Positions 1 through 7,853 of a DNA stretch of 27,795 nucleotides are shown in pieces. The notes below the pieces were generated by a model that saw nothing but the letters and a program-made list of their open reading frames with translations, was not told the origin of the DNA and did no database searches. The position numbers and the translations under genes were made by a program. Numbering within the stretch: the stretch's first letter is position 1; each line of letters begins with the position of its first letter. Source of the stretch: Phycisphaerales bacterium (GTDB lineage: Bacteria; Planctomycetota; Phycisphaerae; Phycisphaerales; UBA1924); the NCBI GenBank assembly GCA_016764015.1, contig JAESSR010000138.1:1-27795 (forward strand), written 5' to 3'.

Positions 1-60
1 CCCCCGGAAGCCCGGGGGAGGCGATTTATGGGAAAAAATGAGCCCTCAGACACGGCCTAG
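1..60. repeat. Right half of a palindromic repeat element, cut by the window edge
   Basis: This stretch matches the right half of the complete palindrome at 14455-14568. Shared parts are a C-run, a CCCGGGGGAGGCGA block (positions 11-24) and the terminal arm at 40-60, which reads GAGCC-CTCAGACAC-GGCCTAG. The arm differs from the other copy at only a few bases, and its GGCCTAG end matches the other copy's left arm perfectly. The left half lies outside the window. The acyltransferase stop codon is 10 bp away, so a readthrough stem-loop could end that minus-strand transcript. What the element does, and whether it moves, is not known from sequence. Confidence 0.7.
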
Positions 61-69
61 GGGCGTCTA

Positions 70-1281
70 TCAACCCATCGCCGAGGCGGCTCTGCGTTCT
101 TGCCTGCGTGCTGTGCGCTCGGCTTTGAGCCGCGGCCCGTTGAGTATGCTGCCTATCCAAGTGTATCGAACGAAGACATGGTACGAGCTGTACATGATGG
201 CGGTGGCCGCGAGCATGACGATCCCGAACTTCGTGAACGCGCCAGCGTTGATCGGTTGAACGATCAGGTTGAGCCAGACGACAAGCGGCAGGTGGATGAG
301 GTAGACCCAGTAGGCGGAGTCGGACACATATCGCATTGCCGGGCTAGGGTGCTTGAAGAGGTGCATGAAGAATCCCGTGAAACCGATCACGATCATGGCG
401 GTCGCGAGCGCTGAGACGGCTCGCAGCAACGGGGTCACATCGCCTTCGTTGATGCCTACCTTGCCCTTCATCATCATAAAGACGCCAGAGAGCGCAAGCC
501 CGGCGATGAGGTAAGGAATCCAGAGCCTCGCGATCGCGTTGAGGTGCTCGCGCCTTCTGTAGAGCATCCACCCGCCGGCGAAGAAAACCATGTAGTAGCC
601 GACGATGGTGAGGTCTGGGATCGAGCCGCTTTGGGTGTCGACGCCTGCGCCGTCTTGGAGAAAGAGCAGCGGGAAGGCAGCGATGGCAAGGACCGGCGCG
701 GCAAGCGCGTGTCGGACGCACCAGATCCACGCGTTGGTGATGATCTCACCCACGCGGGCGATTGGCCGGGCGGCACCCGAGAGCTTGAGCCACAAGAGTG
801 CAACCGCATACATGACAAGCAGGTGGATCAGGAACCAGAGATGCCACTGGCTGAGGAAGGCCCTCCCGAACCAACCGGCGATCGCCCCGGCGAGGGGTAC
901 CTGGTCCTCGGGCGGCAAGCGAAGATTGAATCCCCATGTCCACACCGCATTGCACAACGGGATAACGGTGAAGAGACCGATGACCAACGGCAAGCCGACG
1001 CGTTTGAGTCGGTTCGCGGCGAACTTGCCGGCGCCGTAGCGGGCGACGAGCATGCATGCAAAGAAGCCGGCGATGAGGAAGAAGGCCTGCATCCGGAAGA
1101 GGTGGACGATCCAGAACATCGCGTCAAAGGCGGGGCTTGAAGCAGGATCATCGGCTACCCACACGGACCAAACATTCTCCATGTAGGCCATGCCGCCGTG
1201 GAGCACAACGCCGAGCAGCATCGCGACTGCCCGCAGTGCGTCCATGGAATGAAGCCGTTCGTTGGCGACGATGTTGGACAT
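70..1281 (-). CDS. Acyltransferase family 3 integral membrane protein
   Basis: The 403-residue product opens with the typical acyltransferase-3 signature: a short cytosolic lead, then HSMDALRAVAMLLGVVLHGG, in which the Arg after Asp-Ala-Leu and the His near the end of the first helix are the family's conserved residues. About ten hydrophobic segments follow, and the tail is Arg-rich (RRQERR). The family transfers acyl groups, often acetyl or succinyl, to membrane-facing glycans; the OpgC-like glucan modification enzymes are the closest type I can suggest. The substrate cannot be told from sequence. I chose the ATG at 1281 rather than an upstream in-frame codon at 1326 because AGGAG sits 6 nt before it. 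The gene is more GC-rich than the AT-rich DNA at 1480-2430 and ends beside a palindromic repeat. It appears monocistronic. Confidence 0.88.
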   Translation of the reverse strand: MSNIVANERLHSMDALRAVAMLLGVVLHGGMAYMENVWSVWVADDPASSPAFDAMFWIVHLFRMQAFFLIAGFFACMLVARYGAGKFAANRLKRVGLPLVIGLFTVIPLCNAVWTWGFNLRLPPEDQVPLAGAIAGWFGRAFLSQWHLWFLIHLLVMYAVALLWLKLSGAARPIARVGEIITNAWIWCVRHALAAPVLAIAAFPLLFLQDGAGVDTQSGSIPDLTIVGYYMVFFAGGWMLYRRREHLNAIARLWIPYLIAGLALSGVFMMMKGKVGINEGDVTPLLRAVSALATAMIVIGFTGFFMHLFKHPSPAMRYVSDSAYWVYLIHLPLVVWLNLIVQPINAGAFTKFGIVMLAATAIMYSSYHVFVRYTWIGSILNGPRLKAERTARRQERRAASAMG

Positions 1282-1417
1282 GAAGAACTCCTCGGGCACT
1301 CTGGATCGGAAAGGGCCAGTGTACACCAGAAGAACTGGTAATGCTCACGGCTCTCGAACGATCCTTACTCGCGCCACCTGCCCCAAATTTTCCCTCAATT
1401 TTAATCCCTTCAGTTTG

Positions 1418-1466
1418 CGGGTCAACAAACGGGTCAGAGCGGGTCAATGCGGGTCAATGCGGGTCA
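1418..1466 (+). repeat. Five CGGGTCA direct repeats at 10-12 bp spacing
   Basis: CGGGTCA starts at 1418, 1430, 1440, 1450 and 1460. The last three units form a nearly exact 10-mer tandem repeat (GCGGGTCAAT). The 10 bp phasing places all sites on one face of the helix, as in operator or recombinase arm-site arrays. The same heptamer recurs between genes elsewhere in the window. The array ends 33 nt before the hairpin at 1500, and the ribbon-helix-helix gene follows at 1567. Confidence 0.8.
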
Positions 1467-1499
1467 AACCCAACTCGGCAACACCCTCAATCATTCAAA

Positions 1500-1527
1500 A
1501 ACGCTACTGGTTGATTACAACGGCATT
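1500..1527. repeat. Degenerate hairpin, copy A of the composite repeat
   Basis: The sequence runs AACGCTACTGGT, a short loop, then AC-AACGGCATT and a T-run. It is a decayed version of the hairpins at 5641, 18537 and 23719, and is preceded by the matching A-rich lead (CATTCAAAA). No tRNA-Ala half follows here. It could still act as a weak terminator for either strand. Confidence 0.5.
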
Positions 1528-1566
1528 TTTAGATAAATTTGCTACAAGTCCTTGTTTCATCATACT

Positions 1567-1944
1567 ATGATTCCTAAAGAAAACAACTCACCAGGTAGAC
1601 CACGAACCGAAGACGCCGGCGTATCAGAGAGAGTGACCATCACTCTCCCTCCATCTCTGCTAGAGAGAATTGACCAACTCGCAAAGGCTAATGGCCAGAG
1701 CCGGTCGTATGTCATTCGTCGTTGCACTGAAGAATCACTACCATCCTTTGAACGCATAGCCAAAACATTATCCAGTCCATCAATTCTGGGAGGCTTTCAT
1801 CGATTTGTTGTCGACCTTCTCTATGAAGCACGAGCTGATCCAGAAAGATCTGACGAAATCACAGAAGCAGTCAACAGCTTTCGATCGAAAGCAAAGAAGA
1901 CGAGAAGCCAAGGGAAGACCAATCAATCGTCAGATGTTTCGTAA
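1567..1944 (+). CDS. Ribbon-helix-helix (CopG/MetJ-type) DNA-binding protein
   Basis: The 125-residue product carries a classic ribbon-helix-helix domain near residues 18-50. A beta strand RVTITLP is followed by helix SLLERIDQLAKANG and then SRSYVIRRCTEE, where the SRS turn and the hydrophobic spacing are diagnostic. Proteins of this fold dimerise through the strand and bind short tandem operators, often their own. The C-terminal part is charged, ends in a Lys-rich tail, and has no domain I recognise. The ATG at 1567 is preferred; an in-frame TTG exists at 1552, and neither has a clear ribosome binding site. The gene lies alone in AT-rich DNA just downstream of the phased CGGGTCA array, so an autoregulator or an antitoxin/excision accessory role is possible. 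No toxin gene is next to it. Confidence 0.75.
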   Translation: MIPKENNSPGRPRTEDAGVSERVTITLPPSLLERIDQLAKANGQSRSYVIRRCTEESLPSFERIAKTLSSPSILGGFHRFVVDLLYEARADPERSDEITEAVNSFRSKAKKTRSQGKTNQSSDVS

Positions 1945-2432
1945 TACGGCTCGCATATACATTCACGAGAACGGAGCTACAACCTTGAAATGGGTATTCT
2001 CTTTTTATTGAACTTTGAAAAGGCGTAGCCATCAGAATGGCGATCACAGAACTTGAACTCATGGAAGGATGAGCCCTCAAGGATGTGCATACCTATAGAC
2101 CACAAGTTGAACATGCGCAGCAGACATCAAGACACTCGATACGAGTGACGCCGTAAGAATTAATTTATAAGGCCCCTTTTACGATGATGGCTTCAATCCG
2201 TATATCAATTTTCATATTTGACAATCCTCGTAAGGCTCGCTCAAGAATTCGGCCATATATTCAAAATAAGGCGTTGATCAGTGCCCTCAACAACGCCTTA
2301 GAGGAGAGACAAATCATCACTGCAGATGACATTGTCCCCTCAGTAGTAATTACGAAATCCACCATCCAATCCTGAAATGGGCAGAGTATAAAATGTTGAT
2401 TTATTTGAATAATCTTGTTTTAATACCCTTTA
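1945..2432. other. AT-rich stretch with no convincing gene
   Basis: A 63-codon open frame at 2184-2375 has neither a ribosome binding site nor a recognisable motif. A loose promoter-like pair precedes the sigma gene: TTGATT at 2396-2401 and TAATAC at 2421-2426, spaced 19 nt. If that were used, transcription would start almost at the TTG start codon. Otherwise I see nothing here. Confidence 0.4.
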
Positions 2433-2984
2433 TTGGGTTATAGTGGTGACATCGAAGAGGATCAACCACCAATTTTTTCTGTCAACTCGGCGTTTGAACA
2501 GGCGTATGAAGACCTCATTGTGCTGGCGCGGGCTCATTTTCAGTCTCAGCCTTCTTCACATACACTACAACCTACGGCCTTGGTCAACGAAGCCTTTATG
2601 AAGATTTCGAAGAGCAGCATTGAATCGCCAGAAAGCCACGAACACATGCTTGCGATTGCATCGCAGGCGATGCGCCATGTGCTCGTTGATCATGCGCGAA
2701 AAAAGCAAACGCTCAAACGCGGCGGCGAGGCGGGTGTCCGCCTCACACTGACCAATGTTGATTCAGGAAATGATCAATGGGATATTCTTGAACTCAACGA
2801 TGCACTCGATCGGCTCAAAGAGCTCGAGCCCCGCCAGGCTGAGATCGTTGAACTCCGATTCTTTGGCGGGCTTACGGTGGAACAAGTTGCTCAGATACTC
2901 AATGTATCCGACCGTACTGTTTACCTTGATTGGCAGATGTCCAAAGCCTGGCTCTGGGCAGAACTCAGACAAGGCAAAGAATGA
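2433..2984 (+). CDS. ECF-type RNA polymerase sigma factor (planctomycete ECF family)
   Basis: The 183-residue protein has the sigma region 2 pattern of this lineage (LQPTALVNEAFMKI, then AIASQAMRHVLVDHARKK). It also has a region 4 helix-turn-helix near residues 130-175 (LEPRQAEIVELRFFGGLTVEQVAQIL, then VSDRTVYLDW). ECF factors redirect RNA polymerase to a small promoter set. A stop codon at 2421 limits the start, and TTG at 2433 is the best available. The TGA overlaps the kinase ATG (ATGA), so the two genes are translationally coupled. No anti-sigma gene is present; in planctomycetes the adjacent kinase is the likely regulator, which is inference. The pair is paralogous to 20473-23720. Confidence 0.88.
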   Translation: MGYSGDIEEDQPPIFSVNSAFEQAYEDLIVLARAHFQSQPSSHTLQPTALVNEAFMKISKSSIESPESHEHMLAIASQAMRHVLVDHARKKQTLKRGGEAGVRLTLTNVDSGNDQWDILELNDALDRLKELEPRQAEIVELRFFGGLTVEQVAQILNVSDRTVYLDWQMSKAWLWAELRQGKE

Positions 2985-5509
2985 CGGACAACGCATACAC
3001 CAAAGTGCGTGAGGTCTTTCATCAAGTGTGCGATCTCGATCCCATTGAGCAACTCGAAAAAATTGACACCCTCTGCGCCGGCGACCAATCTACAAAGGCA
3101 GAAGTCCTTCGGCTACTCAATGCACTCAACAAATCGCATACACTCGGGGAATCCATAAGCGACTCGTTTGATATCGATGTGGCATTCCCAATTATTGAAG
3201 GCTACACGCTTCTCAGGGTATTGGGCGAAGGCGGCATGGGCACCGTCTACGAAGCACTTCAAGCAAATCCGCGCAGACGGGTTTCAATCAAGGTCATCCG
3301 ATATGGATCGCAGAACACCAACTTGCTGAGTCGATTCAAGCGTGAAGCAGATGTACTCGCCCGGCTCAAACACCCTGGAATCGCCCAGATCTATGCGACT
3401 GGTTTTTGTAAATCAGAAAACCAGTCCCGCCCATATATCGCTCTCGAACTCATCGAAGGTGAATCCTTACTCAAATATGCAGACGCTGCAAAGCTTGATA
3501 CGCAGAGCCGCCTCAAAATTGCATGCATGCTGTGTGATGCGGTGGAGCACGCACACCTCCAAGGCGTGATACACCGCGATCTCAAGCCTTCGAACATACT
3601 CGTCGACTCCACAGGCCAACCCAAGATACTCGACTTTGGTGTTGCGAGAATTACGGACTCTGATGTACAGGCACTCACCCTGCAAACCGAGGCCGGGCAG
3701 ATCCTTGGCACCGCCGCCTACATGAGCCCTGAGCAAGCATCGGGTATTCCAAGCAATATCGATATCCGGAGCGACATCTATTCGTTAGGCGTAGTCATCT
3801 ACGAACTGTTGACTGGTCGCCGACCTCACAAGATCGAGAATCTACCCATCCCCGACGCCATCCTCGCTATTCGAGAGAATGAACCAACGAGGATCGGATC
3901 TATTGACACCAGGTACAAGGGTGATATCGAAACAATCCTTGCCAAAGCACTCGAACGAGATATCACAAGACGATATCAAACTGCCGGTTCATTAGGCGAC
4001 GATATCAGAAGATTTATCCGCAACGAACCCATTGTTGCTCGCCCGCCAACCACGCTCTATAAACTCCGTAAGTTTACGAGCAGGAACAAGGCACTCGTCA
4101 TCGGTCTCGCAGCTGTTTTTCTATCCCTTTCGCTTGGATTGGTCGGCACGAGCATTGCCTTTCGTCGCGAATCAACGGCAAGAAAACAAACCATGGTCGC
4201 ATTGGCAGAAGCTCAGGGGTCTACTGAGTTTCTTGAAAACCTCTTGCTCGGATTAGACCCAAGCGAAACCCAGGGAAGAGACACAGAGCTTTTGCTCGAC
4301 ATGCTCGACATCTCGGTTTCTTCAGTGGATGACATTCCTTATCCAAGCGTCCGAGCGGAAATGCTCAGCATCATCGGGCGTGCCTACTTTGTGATCTTTG
4401 AATACGAGCGCGCAGCGGAAGTCTTTGAAAAATCATCTCAGGTATACCACACACTTCCCCCAGAGCATGCTTCGAGTCGAAACCTCGTCGATCGTTTACT
4501 TGCAGATTCAAAGCGACAAACAGGACAAATGGAGGAAGCAATCGAGCTCCTCAACGATCTGATTACCCGAATCAAGCAGGACGACACCCCAGAAGAGTTG
4601 ATCGCCCCGAACACGCTACTCGGTGAGATTAAAATGGTCCGAGGCGATTGGGCCGGCGCACTCAAAGCCATTGAGCTCTCTCGCGAGTTGTCCGCGCTCT
4701 CCTCGATGGAGATAGAACCAGGGCTCGATCTTCTCCACGGAATGCTCCTGCGTAGACTCGAACGGTATGACGAAGCTGAATCCTCCTATTTGCTTGCTTT
4801 GAAAAAATACCAAAGTCAGGGCGATCCCATACTTGTTTCTAAAGTTTCTGCTGCGATGGCACTGCTTGCAAAAAATCAGGGCAACTACCAGCTCGCCGAG
4901 CAAAGATATCGTAAAGCTCTTCAACTCCGAATTGAAGTAGACCAACGCATCAACCCAGAAGTCGCAATCATTACTTCTAACCTCGGACGCTTACTTGCCG
5001 AGCAAGATAGATTTGAAGAGGCCATTCCGCTGCTTGAAGAATCTATCCAGATGCACATTGAGATTTATGGCGAAGATTATTTCGCCATCGCATTTCCAAC
5101 AGCGAGTATCGCTCGAGCAAAGAACAAGCTCGGTCATCATGAGGAGGCAATCGTTCTGATGGATCAGGCACTCGAGCGTTTCACCACTCAGTTCGGGCGA
5201 TCCCACCCAGTAGTTGCGACGAGCCTCTCAGACAAAGGACTCTTCCTGACCAACTCAACTCAATATGCTCAAGCAAGGCAGTGCTACAACGAGTCACTCT
5301 CGATTATCGAAGAACTCAATCTGAGCCCAGTTGTCTACGAAGCCCCTGTCCGAATGAGACTCGCCGATTTGCTTATCTTACAAGAGTTAACTGAGGACGC
5401 ACTCGCATGCTTGATAACTGCGATTGAGCATCTCAATGCCCCAGAGAGCACGCTTTCTCTCACGATTCAAGCTCGTATACGAGAGCTAACCACTCAAATA
5501 CATCCTTAG
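2981..5509 (+). CDS. Membrane Ser/Thr protein kinase with C-terminal TPR repeats (pair 1)
   Basis: The 842-residue protein has a short N-terminal helical lead and then a Hanks-type kinase domain. Visible elements are the glycine loop GEGGMG (82-87), the ATP-binding Lys in VSIKV (about 104), HRDLKPSN (198-205), DFG (218-220) and MSPEQ (about 248), so the catalytic set looks complete. A transmembrane helix at about 370-394 is followed by a long tail of TPR helices (for example AEQRYRKALQLR and EEAIPLLEESIQMH), presumably outside the membrane or acting as a protein-docking scaffold. The start at 2981 is fixed by the ATGA overlap with the sigma gene; the open frame extends further upstream only inside sigma. 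The likely role is to sense a signal and phosphorylate the sigma factor or a partner. Composite repeat copy B lies 80 bp downstream. Confidence 0.93.
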   Translation: MTDNAYTKVREVFHQVCDLDPIEQLEKIDTLCAGDQSTKAEVLRLLNALNKSHTLGESISDSFDIDVAFPIIEGYTLLRVLGEGGMGTVYEALQANPRRRVSIKVIRYGSQNTNLLSRFKREADVLARLKHPGIAQIYATGFCKSENQSRPYIALELIEGESLLKYADAAKLDTQSRLKIACMLCDAVEHAHLQGVIHRDLKPSNILVDSTGQPKILDFGVARITDSDVQALTLQTEAGQILGTAAYMSPEQASGIPSNIDIRSDIYSLGVVIYELLTGRRPHKIENLPIPDAILAIRENEPTRIGSIDTRYKGDIETILAKALERDITRRYQTAGSLGDDIRRFIRNEPIVARPPTTLYKLRKFTSRNKALVIGLAAVFLSLSLGLVGTSIAFRRESTARKQTMVALAEAQGSTEFLENLLLGLDPSETQGRDTELLLDMLDISVSSVDDIPYPSVRAEMLSIIGRAYFVIFEYERAAEVFEKSSQVYHTLPPEHASSRNLVDRLLADSKRQTGQMEEAIELLNDLITRIKQDDTPEELIAPNTLLGEIKMVRGDWAGALKAIELSRELSALSSMEIEPGLDLLHGMLLRRLERYDEAESSYLLALKKYQSQGDPILVSKVSAAMALLAKNQGNYQLAEQRYRKALQLRIEVDQRINPEVAIITSNLGRLLAEQDRFEEAIPLLEESIQMHIEIYGEDYFAIAFPTASIARAKNKLGHHEEAIVLMDQALERFTTQFGRSHPVVATSLSDKGLFLTNSTQYAQARQCYNESLSIIEELNLSPVVYEAPVRMRLADLLILQELTEDALACLITAIEHLNAPESTLSLTIQARIRELTTQIHP

Positions 5510-5524
5510 AATACCGACTGTAAA

Positions 5525-5563
5525 CTGATCCCACCCAATGTTTGTACCAATTCCTAAGTTCAG
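5525..5563 (+). repeat. Degenerate CTGAYCCCA...TGTACCA repeat after the kinase gene
   Basis: CTGATCCCA, then TTTGTACCA, CC, A and GTT align with 17708-17743, which reads CTGACCCCA, TGTACCA, CC and GTTAAG. Both begin within 16 bp of a signalling-gene stop codon. A weaker third copy is at 14416. Function unknown. Confidence 0.4.
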
Positions 5564-5588
5564 AAAAAAATCAACTCCATTGACCTCA

Positions 5589-5699
5589 CGGATCAGAGCG
5601 GATCACCCCCAATATTTCCATTCAGCTCACTCCATCAAAAAACACCACTGGTTGCGTACCAGCGGCGTTTTTTGTTAATGGAGACGAAGAGAATCGAAC
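5589..5699. repeat. Composite repeat copy B: phased CGGATCA pair, hairpin, partial tRNA-Ala 3' end
   Basis: Two CGGATCA motifs start exactly 10 bp apart (5589, 5599). A spacer ending in CACTCCATCAAAA is followed by a 12-bp-arm hairpin at 5641-5669 (AACACCACTGGT / ACCAGCGGCGTT, 10 of 12 paired) and a T-run. From 5679 comes the reverse complement of a tRNA 3' end (TGGAGACGAAGAGAATCGAAC), which stops inside the T loop region. The order and spacing match copy C. The hairpin plus T-run could also terminate the kinase transcript. Confidence 0.75.
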
Positions 5700-5837
5700 T
5701 GCCACCACAAATTTGAATACGCCCTATGTTGTTGTGTAGCAAGAATCGTCAAATTCTGATACCCTTCCATCATGAACTCTGCCGGAGTTCGTGAGGGACA
5801 TAAACAAAGGGGCATACGCTCCAAAGAGGGAAACACA

Positions 5838-6536
5838 ATGAATACTGCAACGAAATGTCTTTTCGGCGGAGCTTTGGTCGCCGCCGGACTTGCAACGCAC
5901 GAGGCCCACGCTCAGGAGTTCGTCTTCATCGACACCACTGCGAGTGCGCATATAGATTTTGGCGCCGGCGGCGTGGGCGAGGAGTTTAGCGGCCCCGGGC
6001 CCTGGGGACTCTTCTCCTATTTTTTGCAATGGCCATTGTTTACATCCGCAATCGCTGCGGGCAATTCCACAAGTATTGAAACCCAAGCCTTGAGCCATTA
6101 TTGGCCTCCCGCAGAGGTGAGCGTGGACTCGCACTTCACGGTGATATCAAACACCTTCGCAACGCTCTCCTACAACATAAACGAATTCGACAATTATGCT
6201 GATGGCGACCTAGAATTTACCGACCTCACCACAGGTACTGTACTTCTCTCTGTGAGCGACAATGCAGGGTCACAGGTGTTCGAACTTTTGGCCGAACATG
6301 AGTATCGACTCTCGATGTCTGCAACACAATTCGGCTCGGCGAATCTGACCATTGATCCGCCAGCGTGCCTTGCTGACTTTGCTGAACCGTTCGGCCAACT
6401 GAACTTCTTCGATGTGTCGGCGTTCTTGTCGTTGTTCAATGATGAAGACCCAACTGCGGATCTCAATGAAGATGGGCGGTGGAACTTCTTTGATGTTTCC
6501 GCATTCCTTAACGCATTCACCGCCGGCTGCCCGTAA
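5838..6536 (+). CDS. Exported protein with dockerin-like C-terminal tail
   Basis: The 232-residue protein has a signal peptide (positive start, then LFGGALVAAGLA, cleavage near AHAQ). A beta-rich central region of unknown function follows. From about residue 185 there is a dockerin-like tail with two NFFDVSAFL segments, a calcium-loop pattern (DLNEDGRWN) and the final AGCP. In Phycisphaerae such tails occur on many secreted or surface proteins; their partner is not established here. ATG at 5838 is chosen because GAGGG lies about 8 nt upstream and the signal peptide starts right there, although the frame is open from 5772. It is the first of four exported-protein genes on this strand and lacks the promoter block shared by the other three. 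Confidence 0.8.
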   Translation: MNTATKCLFGGALVAAGLATHEAHAQEFVFIDTTASAHIDFGAGGVGEEFSGPGPWGLFSYFLQWPLFTSAIAAGNSTSIETQALSHYWPPAEVSVDSHFTVISNTFATLSYNINEFDNYADGDLEFTDLTTGTVLLSVSDNAGSQVFELLAEHEYRLSMSATQFGSANLTIDPPACLADFAEPFGQLNFFDVSAFLSLFNDEDPTADLNEDGRWNFFDVSAFLNAFTAGCP

Positions 6537-6825
6537 CACCAAGAAACAAAGAACACCGCCTATGCCATTAAAAGCTGATGCGGGATATGATCCAGTTTGG
6601 TTGCGACATCGCCAGGCCGGCGGGAGGCATCGCACGAATGCGGACAAGCACAAGTGCTTATTCCACTCGCCTAACCTGCTACCAAATATCAGACCATTTG
6701 CCATTTCCTAGACCTAGCGGGTCAAAGCTCATAGTTCCCAGAATGGCTATCTCTATGAGAATGCTCGGATAATGAATGAGCTTGTTATTGGGGTAGTTGA
6801 GAATTTGAAGTTTTTAGCTATCAAA
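6537..6825. other. Intergenic stretch holding one GACCTAGCGGGTCA site
   Basis: No gene is visible. The imperfect palindrome GACCTAGCGGGTCA lies at 6711-6724 and belongs to the interspersed CGGGTCA family also found at 14584, 18489 and 25491. I see no convincing terminator for the upstream gene. Confidence 0.5.
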
Positions 6826-6863
6826 CTAAGAGATTTGTACCGCTGCTCCGCATTCATAGTGTG
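6826..6863 (+). promoter_or_regulatory. Shared promoter-like block, copy 1 (most diverged)
   Basis: The block CTAAGAGATTTGTA...CTGCTCCGCATTCAT aligns with copies at 7763 and 9321. A TTTGTA hexamer (6834-6839) stands 18 nt before AGTGTG, the same spacing as in the other copies. The -10-like hexamer is poor, so this copy may be weak. The gene start is about 50 nt downstream. Confidence 0.45.
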
Positions 6864-6915
6864 AGGCAGGCTGTTCTGCTTAATAAAATAATCAGACAGA
6901 AAAAGGAGCTCTAAA

Positions 6916-7509
6916 ATGAAAGTCCAAGTTTTAACCCTCGCAGTCTTCACAGGTATTTCAACCGCATCGCCCGTCCCCAACACCAACATCGAATCCCTAA
7001 ACATTCAGGATCCCGCGGATTCGCCCACAACCCTGACGATCGATATCAGCGGAGTTGGTTCAGGGGATGCCCAAGGCAGCCCGATTAATACGATGCTCAT
7101 CGAACAATTCCCAAGCCAATTCCTGATCACAGGGATCAGTTGGGATCTCACCATCGAGACCATCGGAGCTTCTTGGCTCTCCGAGGCGAACATCCGTCTG
7201 TTCAACACCGATCAAACCGGCGGCTACACTTTCGCGCCTGGAATTGGCAATGATTTTCCAGGAATATCGAACTATGCCGGCTTCGTCGACCTCGTCGACC
7301 TCGTCGCATTAAATCTCGATTTCACTACCAACGGTGACAACCTTCTCAATATCGAGTTTTTCGAGAGCTTTGATGATGCTCCTGGTGCCTTCGACGCTTT
7401 TTACTTGAGCGGCTCAACCCTGACCATCCATCTCAAGAAGGTCCCCGCTCCCGGCTCCTTGGCTGTGCTCGGGCTCGGAGGCCTCGTCGCTTCTCGCCGG
7501 AAACGATAA
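6916..7509 (+). CDS. Exported protein with PEP-CTERM-type sorting tail
   Basis: The 197-residue protein starts with a short signal-like segment (MKVQVLTLAVFTGISTA). It continues as a beta-rich domain with LTIDISGVGSGDAQGSP near residue 40, and ends with VPAPGS, a hydrophobic LAVLGLGGLVA stretch and RRKR. That end is the planctomycete form of the PEP-CTERM signal, which an exosortase cleaves to place the protein at the surface. No exosortase gene is in this window. The ATG at 6916 has AGGAG 7 nt upstream. A strong terminator follows the stop. The catalytic or binding role of the main domain is not recognisable; it is probably structural or adhesive. Confidence 0.82.
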   Translation: MKVQVLTLAVFTGISTASPVPNTNIESLNIQDPADSPTTLTIDISGVGSGDAQGSPINTMLIEQFPSQFLITGISWDLTIETIGASWLSEANIRLFNTDQTGGYTFAPGIGNDFPGISNYAGFVDLVDLVALNLDFTTNGDNLLNIEFFESFDDAPGAFDAFYLSGSTLTIHLKKVPAPGSLAVLGLGGLVASRRKR

Positions 7510-7538
7510 CCACACACAAGCTTGATTCAAAATACTCG

Positions 7539-7565
7539 AAACCCCGTCTGCTCAGGCGGGGTTTT
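7539..7565 (+). terminator. Rho-independent terminator after the PEP-CTERM gene
   Basis: AAACCCCGTCTG and CAGGCGGGGTTTT form a GC-rich stem with a small loop and a T-run, 30 nt after the stop codon. This is the clearest terminator in the window. Confidence 0.85.
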
Positions 7566-7762
7566 GAATACCAGATCAGTACAAGCATGCATGATTATTC
7601 ATTTATCGTTTCTATCGCGTGAGCAATCGGGTCAGGCAAGTCACTCATGTGCAGGTTCCATTTCAGAAACATTGATTCACTTGCAAATGTGAATGATTCA
7701 CCACGGCTTGTCTTTGGCCCCTTTATGCCGAACAGCAAAGTTTAGAAATTTTACAAATTGAA

Positions 7763-7800
7763 CTGAGAGATTGACAGTCCTGCGCCGCATTCCTTATGGA
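7763..7800 (+). promoter_or_regulatory. Shared promoter-like block, copy 2 (consensus -35)
   Basis: CTGAGAGATTGACAG contains a perfect TTGACA (7771-7776). It is followed 18 nt later by TATGGA (7795-7800), and the spacer holds the conserved CCTGCGCCGCATTC. The rest of the 7566-7762 gap contains one CGGGTCA at 7628-7634 and nothing else I recognise. Coordinates may be off by one base. Confidence 0.6.
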
Positions 7801-7853
7801 AAGCAAACTTGTTTGCACTCAAAGATCAACACAAAGAGAAAAGGAAAACAGAA

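Noticed and set aside
544..1140. Long open frame antisense to the acyltransferase
   Set aside because: It is the complement of a GC-rich gene; the product is low-complexity charged sequence without family features.
1418..1466. CRISPR array
   Set aside because: Repeats are 7-10 bp without unique spacers of 30 nt, and no cas genes are present.
2184..2375. Possible 63-residue protein
   Set aside because: No ribosome binding site, no recognisable motif, AT-rich context; not reported as a gene.
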